64,000 bases of DNA from Isoetes taiwanensis. Taxonomy: Eukaryota; Streptophyta; Lycopodiopsida; Isoetales; Isoetaceae. Made by a program: the position numbers and the translations under genes. Positions 19,600-31,220 of the stretch are shown here, in pieces. Below the pieces are notes generated by a model, which was not told the DNA's origin, ran no database searches, and saw nothing but the letters and a program-made list of their open reading frames with translations. The stretch covers positions 5,458,952-5,522,951 of the forward strand of contig JAJEKV010000005.1 in assembly GCA_021234155.1 (NCBI GenBank), given 5' to 3'. The stretch's first letter is position 1; the number at the start of each line of letters is the position of its first letter.

Positions 19600-22160
19600 T
19601 TCAGATATCTATTTCAGAGCACTCTACATTTATCCGCCGTAGACCATGTCTCACCTGCAGGCGCCTCCCCGGTCGGCATGGATGAGTGTCCCTTGCCGCT
19701 TTGGCTGCAGAGCGCGGCTTGATGTCCCCTGGACGCTTTCGGTAGCATTGTCGAATGGTACCCCAACCGGCACCGCCTTAACCCGCTAGGTATGTTTTGT
19801 GTGCTTGTTAACCGGTATTTGTTTTGTGACAGGGAATACCATGGCATTTGGTGCCTCGTATGTCTTGTGGTCACGTCTGTTGAGAGCGGTCGGGCCCTGC
19901 CGTTGCCCGCCGGTGGATTTGCCAAAGACACAGGTGTACACACTTTGTGGACAAGATTCGTCAGCGACCGGTTTCGGGATTGACCCGCGATGGAGCTTGG
20001 GGCCACCATCATCGAGCCACCATGCGGATCAATGGTGGCCCACCGTGAACATTCCGACCCGAGGGTGCAACCTAATTGCGAAGAGTGGTGTCGGCCGAGG
20101 GAGAAGAGTGCAAAAGCGTCGAAGAAGATCTGCAAAACGCGTATGATGGAAGGCAGCGGCCGGAACATAGAAGGCGAGGGAACAAGGCGCCTTAGCGATG
20201 CGCCTCTGACGTAATCACTTACAGGCGACCCCTAGATGCCTTCCACGAGGGCGGGCGCCATGTTTATGAGGCCAACACCGCGACACCCGGTAGGCCTTGA
20301 AGGATGCAGCCTTATCATGAAGGTCGCGCCAGTCGAGCTTAGATACCCGCGGTGGCGTTGACGAGGAAAGGCGGACGCATGCTATGCTTTCAATGGCCCG
20401 GAGCCATTGTCACCGGAAGGTCGGTGGCCATTTGCCTGTGAAGGAGAGTTGCTAGGCCGAGCTTCTGCCGGAGATCACGGCGTCTCGGCCGAGGTTACGA
20501 TGGCGTCTGGAATCATCTTTGCGCCACCGATTTCTTTGGATATGAGCATCCACACTCCACCCATCCCTCCTTGGCCTCGAGGTGAGTGGCTTGCTGAGGC
20601 CCGGCGGGGGAAGAGTTCCGGTCGGAGGTAGGGACGGTGGGGATCCGCCCCACTCATGAGACATGTCATTTTGCCGGCCGATCTCTACATGGCCACCCAC
20701 GATTCCATAGAGGCACTGCTTGGCGGTGGCGGACTGACCAGCGAGGGGTCGCCGAGGTCCTCGATGATATCATGAGGGCGGGCGATGGCGTGCACGGGCA
20801 TGGCACACACCTTGACATCGCCATTTCCGCTTTGTCGCCAATGTCGAGGGAGCGAGGCATGGATAAGAGACCGAAACCTGCGGTTTTTCATGTACCACGC
20901 CGGAGAGTTCGACGGGCACACCATCCGGAGCTACGGGTGTGTGTACCCATTCGAGGATGGTCTCCGGCCCCACGACGCGTCGGCCGCGGTTCCCGAGCAC
21001 TTACGGATCCGGCTGGGTTACATCTTCAGTCCCTTTTAAGGGAAGAGGTTAGGGTGTTCCGCGCGCACTTTTTCGGCCCGCCAGATCCATAGAACACCTT
21101 GCCATGATTGCGGCGGGCGTCCCGATGGTGCGGCGACTTGGATATTGCGGAGGGCGCCCGGGCGGCATCGCGCATAACTAACATCGACCTCCTCGGTGGC
21201 GTCGCCCCCGATGGGCGGTGGGAGGAGGGCACATTCGAAAGTTGATGAGGTGCGTGTCGGGTTTATGTTTAGTTTGTATGGATCGACGAAATCGACCCTT
21301 TGGATGTGCTTGTATGTAGCGTGTTGCGGCGGTGCTTGGAGAGGCCGGCGTCGTGAGTGTTGATGATAGACCCGTTACTATCCGCGACTATGTTCGGTCG
21401 GTGTCGAAAAGCGTCCCTCCCGAGTCGTCTCCCACCTTCTTCCCTTAGAGCATCCCGGACCGGGGTGCACTACGCCCAGTGCTCGGCCCATCGTCACAAG
21501 GTAAGTACTTTCGATTCTTTGCTTTAGTTTCAATTCCGGCGATCCTCGACTTAAGGGAGCCGAAAGTCATACATCTTTGGCGTGTCGCGTGGTCATTGGA
21601 TGCTTGTTGCTCTCATACGATCCGCCATGACGTGCGGCGCTTTATCTAGGCCTGGAGATGGCGATCCGCGTGGAAGTTGGTGGTACTTGACAACATGCAC
21701 GCGGCGGGGGGTCTCGAGAGCGCGCATCAACCTACCCGCGCCCGCGTGAGTGTTTCTAGTCCCCTTTGTCTTTGCCATTGTGCCCGACACTAGTGATCTC
21801 ACTGCACTCTCTTTTATGCAGTAGCGGCCGCTTGGGTCTTGGGGGCCCGGGGCACCCGGTTACATACATCCGATGGGGTGCGGCATCAAATGTAATGCGG
21901 CCTACATTGTGCTTGTGCAGTCGACAACAATACGTGGCATGCACATTGGTTTCATCATCACGCCACCTCGTCGCGAGGCGTGTAGCAAACCCGACGGAGG
22001 ATCTTGTTATCTGGATAAGCCGGGGCTGGTACACGGAGGCGATGTCTTGGTTGTTTAGGAGTGAGTGGCCCGTAGTAGTCGGGCTGCTTTATTGTAGGGT
22101 GTCTTGGGTACCAGCAGAGACTCGATGTGCCCCGTTAGTGCTGTTTTGGGATCTATGTAG
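19600..22160 (+). pseudogene. Unrecognised GC-rich, possibly spliced gene, plus strand
   Basis: I do not recognise this gene. The block is GC-rich, unlike its surroundings, and shows plausible splice signals: R|GTATGT..TGACAG|G at about 19791-19840, AAG|GTAAGTAC at about 21500, and CGC|GTGAGTG..TTATGCAG at about 21746-21822. Coding-like stretches include FFMYHAGEFDGHTIRSYGCV and VYPFEDGLRPHDASAA (20880-21000) and KCNAAYIVLVQSTTIRGMHI (about 21890-21950). Stops and frame changes between these pieces are more than introns alone explain, so it is probably decayed. It converges on the minus-strand gene ending near 22213, and both sit in one GC-rich island: possibly the two genes of one mobile element. 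A chance origin of single frames cannot be excluded. Confidence 0.35.
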
Positions 22161-22212
22161 CTAGAAGCTTTCTCGTAATCATGTAATCATGTATGTAACA
22201 TTATATGTAACA

Positions 22213-23889
22213 TTATTTATGTGATAATGTAATCATGTGTGTGAATGAGTGATGGCATATCGGTTTTACGTGGCCTCTCACTGCGTCTTGCGAGGTCGTG
22301 GTGGTTGGTCCTCGCCGCGGTCGGCCTTGCACGCCATCTCGTGGACTCCAATCTAGCGGGCATGTTCTTGCCATGCGTCGTAATCGCCATGAAAGACGTG
22401 AGCGGGGGCGGGCTGCGTCTCTATAGAATCGTATCTGCCTGCGAACCTTGGATATAATTTCACGCACATCTCCTGGGTCAAGAGCATGAGCATTTTGCAT
22501 AGTGGCTTGCACAGTCTGGCGTTCGGCCATGAGCAACGCATCCCATTGTTGTAGCAGCGCCATCAGGACATCGACGTCGTTCATTGGTGCGGGCGGTCGC
22601 GGAGGCATGGGCGGAATGAATTGTCGGTTGGGAAATAGCTCATTGTACAATGCGGGGTGGCTGCTGGTAAGGAAATAGTCTCCCGCTATGAGATGTTTGC
22701 ACACAGCATGAGGGCATGGGCAGTCGCAATATCGCATCCTGGGCTTACTGTCATACGTATTTGTGGGCCCCGTGCTCTTGCCACGTCCCACGCAGCACGG
22801 GTCATACCAATACTTCTAAGCTCTAGTGCGACAGCCGCAAGGAGTTCAGGATGCACGGGCATGGACCAATCCTCCGCATTGGTGAAAGGATCATGGCCAG
22901 TGTGTTCAGTGCTAACGTATATCCGTGCACCATTTCCATTATCTTTCACTGTCCGCAAACGAAACAAGCATCCTCTGCGGTGGGACCGTCGATTTGCCTA
23001 TCCACCGGGTCCCTCTCTGCGTGTTTTTGCCTCCATCGGGTGGCGGCATAGTCATCCACAATCTCACTCGCCGCAACCCGACACGTTGATGTCCATGGAC
23101 CAAACGGACACGATGAGTGGTTTGAAGCTCAATCACCCTTTGCTCGAGGCGGTCCACAGTGGTCTCCTCCGCGTAGTTGAAGTCGCTATCCTTCATGGTG
23201 CGACCACTCTTGCACGTGCACACTTCCATGCATGCAGTTATGTATTCCTGTGGGATGCCATGGCGCCGCAGACCGATTTCCCATTCCTCTGAAATCTTTT
23301 CAAACGTGGCAGTGGGGGACCGATGGGTGCTTCCAATCAAGTGGCCCATGGCAACTAGCTGGCTCCAAAACTCCACGTAAGGGACTAACTTATGAGGCTC
23401 GGTTACGCGCCGGTACAACCAACCGTTGGAGTCGTCGTCAACTGCAAACTCCTCGCAATATGCAGCCCATCGGTACATCAACCTCACATGGTGCTCTATG
23501 GGTGGCCTCCCGCTTCTCTGCGAGGCCGGGGGCAAGCGGGGATCAGCAGCACTTATTTCGGACGGGTGGGGAACATAGTGTTGCTGTAGGCACAGCCTCA
23601 TCAACCCATACACAGACTCGTTGAGGGCATAGCCACCCTGAGTGGCAACACGGAGCCATTGAACTGGGTCCGGGTAGAGACCGGCCAATTCACGTACAAG
23701 CAGTTCTTGGGAATTTTGGCTGGGAGTAACTTGTGGAGCAACCTGACCAGGCGGGTTCCACCCATCGCCTACATTATCCCCGGTGTCCTCCTCCGACATT
23801 GTGTCATCCTCGGTGTCATGAAGGTCATACTCACTATCATTTTCATCTGACATCTCACTGACTGAGTCGTCAGTGACTACCTCTGCCAT
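22213..23889 (-). CDS. Unrecognised protein with intact 316-codon N-terminal frame
   Basis: The minus frame 23889-22939 starts MAEVVTDDSVSEMSDENDSE (acidic, disordered). It then has a folded-looking block with HHVRLMYRWAAYCEEFAVDD, RRVTEPHKLVPYVEFWSQLV and TATFEKISEEWEIGLRRHGI. Its pattern of helices loosely recalls the core-binding half of tyrosine recombinases, but no catalytic R..HxxR..Y is visible, so I do not claim that. After about 23060 the reading shifts: DACFVCGQ, then RIYVSTEHTGHDPFTNAEDW and SMPVHPELLAAVALELRSIG (frame 22967-22686). Another frame at 22730-22690 gives CDCPCPHAVCKHLIAG, which fits the SWIM spacing CxCx6CxH but overlaps the previous frame, so only one can be real. Function unknown. 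Confidence 0.45.
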
Positions 23890-24670
23890 TCTCCTGCACT
23901 CTACTTGGAAGACAAATATAAACTACTGCAACAAAGTGCACCTGCTCTAGCAACTGCGCCTGCTCCTTCACCGACGATCTCGAATAGATATCTCGAGGTA
24001 CAAAATGAACATGAACACAAGCACGAGTACAAACCTATAGATGCATTGGGGTCTTGATAAAACGAATAAATCACAAAGCAACGCATTATACTACTTGTTT
24101 CCCATTTATAAAAAATATTATACATTGTTTTTGTCCATCCCGAGGGCGTGACAATTTGATGCAACGACTTGCATCATTATCTCGCACATCAACATCGTTT
24201 CATCTTTATTTGGTTCGGTGAGCCATTCTACCGGTCGTTCCCAGCGAGGAACTTGGCGGACGTTAAAGCAATCGAAGCTCCCTTTCACTCATCCTTGCAA
24301 CGACGGTGAAAGGAGCCGGGAGGAAATAGGGGATTCTTTGTCCCTTAGAGGAGGAGAAGGAGGAAGGGGGATTACCGGAGATGTCCCTAGGAGGAAGAGG
24401 AGGAGGAGCATTACTTGCTAGAAGGGACACATCGTGCGAAGACGGTCTTCAAGCTGGCGGACCATTGTAACAAAAACGGCCAAGAAGAATGGCAACGATT
24501 TTTCCACGAAATTGATAATATCAAGCAATTTCCACGCCATTGTTAGAATAAAACATTTTAACAAAATATGGACCGAGAACAAGAAAAAAGCGCCCACCAA
24601 GTTTATAATAGAAACTCACTTCAGCGAATAGAAACTCCTTGATGCGGAGATTGGCTTCAAAATCAAGCCA
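23890..24670. other. No supported gene
   Basis: Upstream of the minus-strand gene. The plus strand near 24300-24420 is GGAGGA-rich. No TATA box or domain was convincingly identified. Confidence 0.4.
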
Positions 24671-24744
24671 ACTTCACGACTTCACAATGGTCGACTTCAC
24701 AATGGTCGAGTTCACGACTTCACAATGGTCGACTTCACAATGGT
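24671..24744. repeat. Short tandem repeat with a 38-bp higher-order unit
   Basis: A 15-bp unit, ACTTCACAATGGTCG, occurs in pairs, each pair preceded by an 8-bp partial unit (ACTTCACG or AGTTCACG). Together they form two 36-38 bp higher-order units. Confidence 0.85.
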
Positions 24745-24830
24745 TCACAAGGGCCGACTTAGCGGATATATATACTTTTCGAGATTTTGCAATCCGGCAC
24801 TCACGCAAAAATATTCTTTCTTAGATTTGG

Positions 24831-24874
24831 GTGCACCGAAAGTGTCGAAAGTGTGCACCGAAAGTGTCAAAAGT
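24831..24874. repeat. 22-bp tandem duplication
   Basis: GTGCACCGAAAGTGTCGAAA plus GT is repeated directly with one substitution (24831-24852 and 24853-24874). It marks the inner edge of the right GC-rich flank. Confidence 0.85.
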
Positions 24875-24879
24875 GTGCC

Positions 24880-25325
24880 CTGCCATCGGTGCCGCCTCGC
24901 CAGACGGGCACGCCACCCGTGATCGCCGGGCGAACCCGGTAGGGTGGCCCAACCACCTCGACGCTCTGGCAAATAAGGCGTGGCCGTCTGATGTCGCTGG
25001 GCGAACCCGGTAGGTGGGCGGGCACCCACCGACGCACCCACGCCCACGGCGGCTGCTGGCGGTGACTGTGGGGCACCGCCACCCGTGATTCGGCCATGGG
25101 CGGGGGAACAGTAGGGTGGCCGGCACCCAGCACGACGCCTCGCCAACGCCGCAGGCGTAACTCGATTAGGGGTTTGCAGGGCGAACCCGCAAAGAATGCC
25201 AAGTAAGCCGCCGCCATAGCCCGCGTCTGCGGCGAGGGTTCGCTGGCGAATCCGGGCGGCTTCGGTTCGAATTCTCGGGGTTCGCCGGGCGAACCCGGTT
25301 GACGCCTAACCGTTTTAGGGGCCAT
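24880..25325. repeat. GC-rich right flank with dispersed GGGCGAACCC palindromes
   Basis: GGGCGAACCCG recurs at about 24917, 24998, 25170 and 25287. The last forms an almost perfect palindrome, GGGTTCGCCGGGCGAACCC (about 25279-25297). The same core appears more weakly in the left flank at 18.5-18.9 kb. Open frames on both strands here are composition-driven. Confidence 0.6.
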
Positions 25326-26623
25326 TCGAAGCACCCGTCATATATGAACCTTTGCACATCACCGTGATACACTTCAAACCCATGGTTGAAACAAAACAAT
25401 TAAAAAACAAGCTCCCAGCTTCATACAGGTCGGGCGTCCGTCAGGCTCATGGCATAGCTGTGGCATATCCTGCCATAGTATAAACCATGCAATCTGCATC
25501 CATAAAACATCAATAAGACAGAAAACCATCCTCAAATCTGCGCAACCAATAGATACCCAAGAAGCACCTTCCTCACCTAAGAATTTGGCTAAGAATATAT
25601 ATTAAAACAGAAAAAGACAACCAATTCCTCTGAATTCCTCTATGTAATCAAGCTACAGCCAACAATCGGTATGGAACACAAATAATCTCAAGCTTTACAA
25701 AAAGGCCGCACTTCAAGCTCTGCTTATAAGGCCTCAATCGCCGTCACATGCAAGCTGGATCGCATCTGGACACAGCAGCCCGCAATTGGAATCTCTGGAG
25801 TCAGAATGGAACACAATCATGCAACCGAAAGAAATCATGCAGATGCTTAGATTTGCGGGAGCCGAATAGCCGGCGGAGATCGCTCGACTTCGGTTTTGGT
25901 GTCGGCCGCCCTCCTTGTATCTGATTCGGCCCCACCTTTCTTCGGATAAAGCACTGTATCCGCTTCCACCACCACTTCCGGTTTTCATCCGGATGCTCAT
26001 TCAATCGTCCCTCGGCCCATAAAGACACAAATACCAAATACGCCTTCACAATAAGATGCAAACCAACAAAGCGGCCGAATTCGTTTCTTGGCTTCAACGA
26101 TGCTTGCCAAAAAAACAGAGAGCCCGAAATCGAAAAGCAAGTGGCGTGAAACGCTATCCACGCCCTACAATTTAGCATGAAAAATAGCCAACAAGAAAAT
26201 TGGAAACACATTAAAATTAGAAACTAGACCACTAACTAGACCACTAAATGCAATTAAGCTGCTCAAACATCCCAAAAAATACCCTTTTTCATACAATACG
26301 ACACCAAAATCATAGTCCCAACCACTGATTCCCAAATACCAAACAAAAATCGCAGAAGTTTATTGCATGCAAATACTTGGCGCACTCTAGATGTACCAAT
26401 TAGTACACCTCGCGCAATACGCCCATTAAATCATATGAAAACCATAGCAAAAACTGTATAAAAATACAAACAAAACCCCTTGTTATTGTGCTACATATTT
26501 AGATCGATCTCATTTGAACGATAAATTGCTACAGTGAATTACAATGGTTAAAATGATGTATTGATATTATTCAATGGTTGAGCTAATGTACTGTTATTAT
26601 TTAAGGGAATGCTACTTCAGACA
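25326..26623. other. No supported gene
   Basis: The sequence returns to AT-rich. The minus frame 26211-25801 (136 residues) has no recognisable domain. Nothing else is supported up to the target duplication at 26624. Confidence 0.45.
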
Positions 26624-26628
26624 ATAAA

Positions 26629-27250
26629 TGGCTTGGGGGAGTGGTTCAGTATCTCGTATCGGGGAATAATAATCACAAGCTAGTTTATTACTTAGAGGTA
26701 ATTTATATTTTAAAGTCACTTGGGACAAGGTTGGCGAATTAAAGATATAAGGCTATAAGAACCATTGGGGTTTATATTTTTAATTTAAAATGGCGTGGCT
26801 GATAACGGGTCGCGGACCCAGCCACTGAAATATCTCGAAATCATTCCGGAACTCCCGGAACTGCGGATTAAAGGTCGATCCAGACCAAGAAAAGGCTGAA
26901 TCAAGGATATTTTCGGCCGAGTCTCAGCTATTTGTGGTTCCTTGCCTTTAAAACAGATATCTAGGTTTAAAAAAGGTGTAATCTGGAATTAGGTCGAAGT
27001 TCTCTATAAAAACAACTACTGCCTTCATTTCAGATCAGAGAATCCGATTGAGAGATTGAGAAGCGTCTTCTGCCTTGTCGTTTATAAACACTAAGTAGAG
27101 TTTAAACCCATTGGTAGAAGAACCCGGTTGTTGTGAGGCTATCAAGATAACGATTTCTTGATTAATAATCTGAACCCGGTTGGGCGGTTGTAGAACTAAA
27201 GATTGGAGTGTTTTATTTGTTTGTCTATTAATTATTAAGTATTTGTATTA
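26629..27250 (+). repeat. 5' LTR of the outer Ty3/gypsy element
   Basis: It matches 45793-46420 nearly base for base, apart from the short 5' deletion and a 12-base difference around AGCTATTTGTGG (about 26928). It starts TGGCTTGGGGGAGTGG after the ATAAA duplication and ends TTTGTATTA. Confidence 0.93.
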
Positions 27251-27280
27251 ATTTGGTATTAATTTGCTCTGATACCAAAT
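27251..27280. repeat. Head-to-head junction of two primer-binding leaders
   Basis: The outer element's leader begins ATTTGGTAT (27251-27259), the first part of a primer site. It is cut off and meets the inverted leader of the nested element: GCTCTGATACCAAAT, the reverse complement of ATTTGGTATCAGAGC (27266-27280). The result is a 10-bp inverted repeat, AATTTGGTAT / ATACCAAATT, between two LTRs in opposite orientation. Confidence 0.85.
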
Positions 27281-27901
27281 TGATACAGTAAAGGAAATTC
27301 TAACAACTCAAACAACCAATTCTAGAATCAAACTTCAATCTTTAGAAGGATTTAACCACCCAACCGGGCTCAAGCTTTTCAACAGGAAATCGTTATCCTG
27401 CTTGACTCAAATGTAGTTAGAACTTCAACACTCAGAATTCTAGAATTGCTATCAGGAGTAGGCCAAGGGTTTCAGAACTAAGCGGCTTGGAATGAGTTCT
27501 TACAAGAGGCTGCCGTTATATTTATAAGGCAGGATCCAACCTTTAATCCGGAACACCTTTTCCACATAAGATCTATTAAAATCGGCAGATAATTATAGAA
27601 AAGGCAATTTCGACCACAAATGTCTTAGATTCGGCCTTTAGCTGAGTCGGATCGACCTGTTTCTAGTTGGTTCGGCTGCTCTGATACAATCCGTTCAAAA
27701 ATAGGCCTCATGACCCGTTATCAGCCGCAACCATTATTTTAATGACTCACGTTTGTTTTAAATGTTAACTAACCTCTAACATCAAATTCATAACTTAAAT
27801 TCTAATCTAATCCTTGACACCTTATCCTCTAACTTTAAACATGCTTCCTTTATTCTGAGTCGAGCCTGAGCCGCTCCCCCTAGCCGGCATAAAGCCGTAA
27901 C
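27281..27901 (-). repeat. LTR of the nested inverted element, copy 1
   Basis: The plus strand starts TGATACAG and ends GTAACA, so the minus strand reads TGTTACGGC...TGTATCA: a canonical TG...CA LTR of 621 bp. It is homologous in inverted orientation to the outer LTR (shared AACCCGGTTGGG, GGCTGATAACGGGTC, TTACGGC). On its minus-strand upstream side lies a polypurine tract (27902-27916, GGGGAAGGGAAGGAT) and on its downstream side a primer site, so it has both contexts. Confidence 0.9.
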
Positions 27902-30598
27902 AATCCTTCCCTTCCCCAGATTGAACGTCCGCGTCAATCTTGAGGAAAAATTGCTTCATTCTTTTTAAAGATGTTGATTCCAGTTCATTTAGGAATCAGC
28001 TCACTTCCTTTAGAGTTTTTTTTTTTTTTTTTTTTCAAATCTCATTTCTTTTAGAGATGTTCAGTCCAGTTCTTTTAGAAATGGCCTCAGTTCCTTTAGA
28101 GGTCTTTCATCTCAATTCCTTTAGAGACATTCGTTCCAGTTCTTTTAGGAATGGCCTCAGTTCTTTTAGAGGTCTTTCATCTCAATTCCTTTAGAGACGT
28201 TCATTCCAGTTCTTTTAGGAATGGCCTCAGTTCTTTTAGAGGTCTTGACTCTTTTTAATCATTAATAAAGATTCTAACTCACACCAGCACATATCAATCT
28301 TTAGATATTTCTTTGATAAAAAGAAGTTTGCGTCTCCTTATCTTGATGAGCATCTCTAGCACCTCCTTGTCTCCCTTAATGTTAGGAGGTTCTGCGTGTT
28401 CCATTTTCTGCAGAATCTCATGAAAAATTTCACTTCCCTTATAGGGCATTAGTATTCTAACATTAAAACTGGATGCAAGTTAGTCCATTTACTATAAAAT
28501 CTGGCGATAAGCCTTCTGTTAACTTCCCGTCAATTTGAATGGGCCATACTACCTACAGAGCCAGTTAACGTACCTAATACCCATTTTTTTACGAGAAATA
28601 TGTATCGGACACATTGACCTTTTCCATAGTCAACTTTCCTTTGTTTCCTCGCAAAGTATAGAAATCGCTAATTACGGGCTCTTTTGGGTACAAGTTTTCT
28701 TTTACTTTTTGTAGAATGTTTGTAAAATCACACTTGTTATTTCATCAAGAAAGCTAGCACTTCTCCTCTAGTTAAAGTAATTAGAGATTCCAAAGAATAT
28801 CTTTCTAGATCCTTCATAAGTCCAGACCACAATCTACTGCAAAAATAATGGATCCCTATCAATTATAATTGCGTCAGGCCTTTCCTTCAAAAAAAAACTC
28901 GCTTGCTCGAGGAACTATCATGCTCGATCTGCATTGGAGAAGGTAAAGCTGTTTAGACAACCTGTCCACAACTATCCATTTCTAGTCATTCTTTTGAGTT
29001 GACTTTGTGATGTGCTTCCAAGCTTTCATAGGAATCGACAAAAACTGATTAAGTCTGGTAGGCTTGCTAGTAGAGGCTTTGATTTGTTGACAAACAATAC
29101 AAGCTTCTACATACTTCTAAACATTTCTTTCAAGTTTATACCAATAAAACATCTCTTCGCAGTGGTCAAAGTAGTTTGATTGCCTCTATGTCTAGAATGT
29201 GGAAGATCTTGGCGTTCATGTATCCTTTTGACCTATACGTCTGAGTAACTCATGTAAAATTCCTGTTCCATTCTGACTTCCGCGCTCTGCAAGATGATCT
29301 CCTGACATTCTTTTATATCCATGCGTGGAAAATCGCAACATTCCTTCTCTTTTCAAAATGGATCGTCCTCGACCACTTATCGATGAGCATAACATTGAGA
29401 TAAATTATTAGTTATTATCTCTACCATTGCCAAATATTTTACATGGGTAACATATGAATCGATAGGAAGAGTCATTATTTCATTCGGATTTTGACTCTAA
29501 TGCCATCAGCTCCTTTCCCTAGGCATGCAATCATATATATCCTCATGGAATTCTCTGCATCACTTGTCACTGCTTTAGCATAATTTTGTATAGTGAGGTT
29601 ATCCCTGATCGAATGCTTTTATTGAGCTTCTCCCTAGTTATTCGTGCAAAGATTTGCCTTTTCTAGACCTTGTCAATTTCCAATCTTCTTGTTTGTATAT
29701 GCCGCTAGATTGTTTTCCTAAAATTTCTTAGACCATCCCATTGGTACCACATTGGCAATTTATGTCTAGACTATCTACACAGCAACCTTTAAGGTTCTCC
29801 TTTATTGACTGCATCTTAGTCTTAGTCGTAGGTATTGCCTCCAGCTAACACGAACCTTGAATTCCTGAAATTCCCTATGTCAATGTTCCATTCACCATCG
29901 TAACTATTCTCAAATAACCCTAGTGTCGGCACGTTAAAGTCCATTCTCCATTTTCAGTGGCTATCTTTGCACTTTATCACATTCTTTTTCCACTTGTTTA
30001 TATATTCATGATGATATTTTTTTCGACCTCATTGTAGTGTTGAAGCCAACAAATATCGGCTCACTAGAGCTAGAGTTAGTAACCCTGAAAGCTTTGTCAA
30101 ACCCACCTTGGATGACCATAATAATGAGACCAAACCTTAAGTGGATCTTCCCACCATCATACAGGCAATGATTTTTCCAGGAGAAGAAGTCCAACGACTC
30201 CAGAAAAGAGCATTCGGCAATACCCGCACTTTGAATGCCTCCTCCAAATAACTATCTACGTGAAAATATTATTGGAAGGTTTTGATTCTCAGGTTTCTTT
30301 CTTCAGACAATAAACTCCCCGGAAACTCAATTTCTTGCCATGTAGAAAACATACACATCGTTGTCTGATTCCCTTAAGTTTGTGTAAGCCGTTGCAATGC
30401 ATGTATATTGGTCTACCACATAAAACCAAAGATTGTCTCGTCATTTATGGCATTCCTCCATTAAATGATGAACAAAGTCCTTGTATACAGAACTAAACTT
30501 GCTAATGTTGGTGATCTGCAGAATCAAGTGTTCCCATCAGATATTCCAAGTGGACGTCCTTGGAAATACATCAATGACATAACCAACGATACCAAATT
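27902..30598 (-). mobile_element. Degenerate internal region of the nested element, copy 1
   Basis: On the minus strand this 2.7-kb stretch runs from the leader (30598) to the polypurine tract (27902). Remnants of pol are visible: an integrase zinc-module-like stretch near 29200-29080 (RHRGNQTT, LVLFVNKS) and DRDPLF near 28860. A 62-residue frame at 30194-30006 (MDFFSWKNHCLYDGGKIHLR...) is repeated at 37978-37790 and 40916-40728. Too short and broken for an autonomous element, yet nearly identical to copy 2, so the deleted form itself was duplicated. Confidence 0.75.
28050..28250 (-). repeat. Tandem array next to the polypurine tract, copy 1
   Basis: About 2.7 units of a 74-bp repeat built from TTCCTTTAGAG and GTTCTTTTAG-like blocks. 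The same array recurs at 35850-36050, and a related short array (CTAAAGGAATTGAGG) precedes the polypurine tract of the outer element at 45560-45720. Conserved position in two subfamilies suggests it is part of their 3' untranslated region. Confidence 0.85.
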
Positions 30599-31220
30599 GA
30601 TACAGTAAAGGAAATTCTAACAACTCAAACAACCAATTCTAGAATCAAACTTCAATCTTTAGAAGGATTTAACCACCCAACCGGGCTCAAGCTTTTCAAC
30701 AGGAAATCATTATCCTGCTTGACTCAAATCTAGTTAGAACTTCAACACTCAGAATTCTAGAATTGCTATCAGGAGTAGGCCAAGGGTTTCAGAACTAAGC
30801 GGCTTGGAATGAGTTCTTACAAGAGGTTGCCGTTATATTTATAAGGCAGGATCCAACCTTTAATCCGGAACACCTTTTCCACATAAGATCTAATTAAAAT
30901 CGGCAGATAATTATAGAAAAGGCAATTTCGACCACAAATGTCTTGGATTCGGCCTTTAGCTGAGTCGGACCGACCTGGTTCTGGTTGGTTCGGCTGCTCT
31001 GATACAATCCGTTCAAAAATAGGCCTCGCGACCCGTTATTAGCCGCAACCATTATTTTAATGACTCACATTTGTTTTAAATGCTAACTAACCTCTAACAT
31101 CAAATTCATAACTTAAATTATAATCTAATCCTTGACACCTTATCCTCTAACTTTAAACATGCTTCCTTTATTCTGAGTCGAGCCTGAGCCGCTTCCCCTA
31201 GCCGGCATAAAGCCGTAACA
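30599..31220 (-). repeat. LTR of the nested inverted element, copy 2
   Basis: 622 bp, almost identical to 27281-27901, with the same TGATACAG start and GTAACA end. On the minus strand it is followed by ATTTGGTATC, a primer site cut after the first bases, and preceded by a polypurine tract (31221 on). It is therefore shared between two internal regions, as in a tandem array made by unequal exchange. Confidence 0.9.

Noticed and set aside
19614-20168. 184-residue minus-strand open frame
   Set aside because: No recognisable motif, and the plus strand of the same region has better splice signals and phrasing; probably a shadow.
22690-22730. MULE transposase call from the CxCx6CxH motif alone
   Set aside because: The motif is in a frame overlapping another plausible frame, and no MULE catalytic domain is visible.
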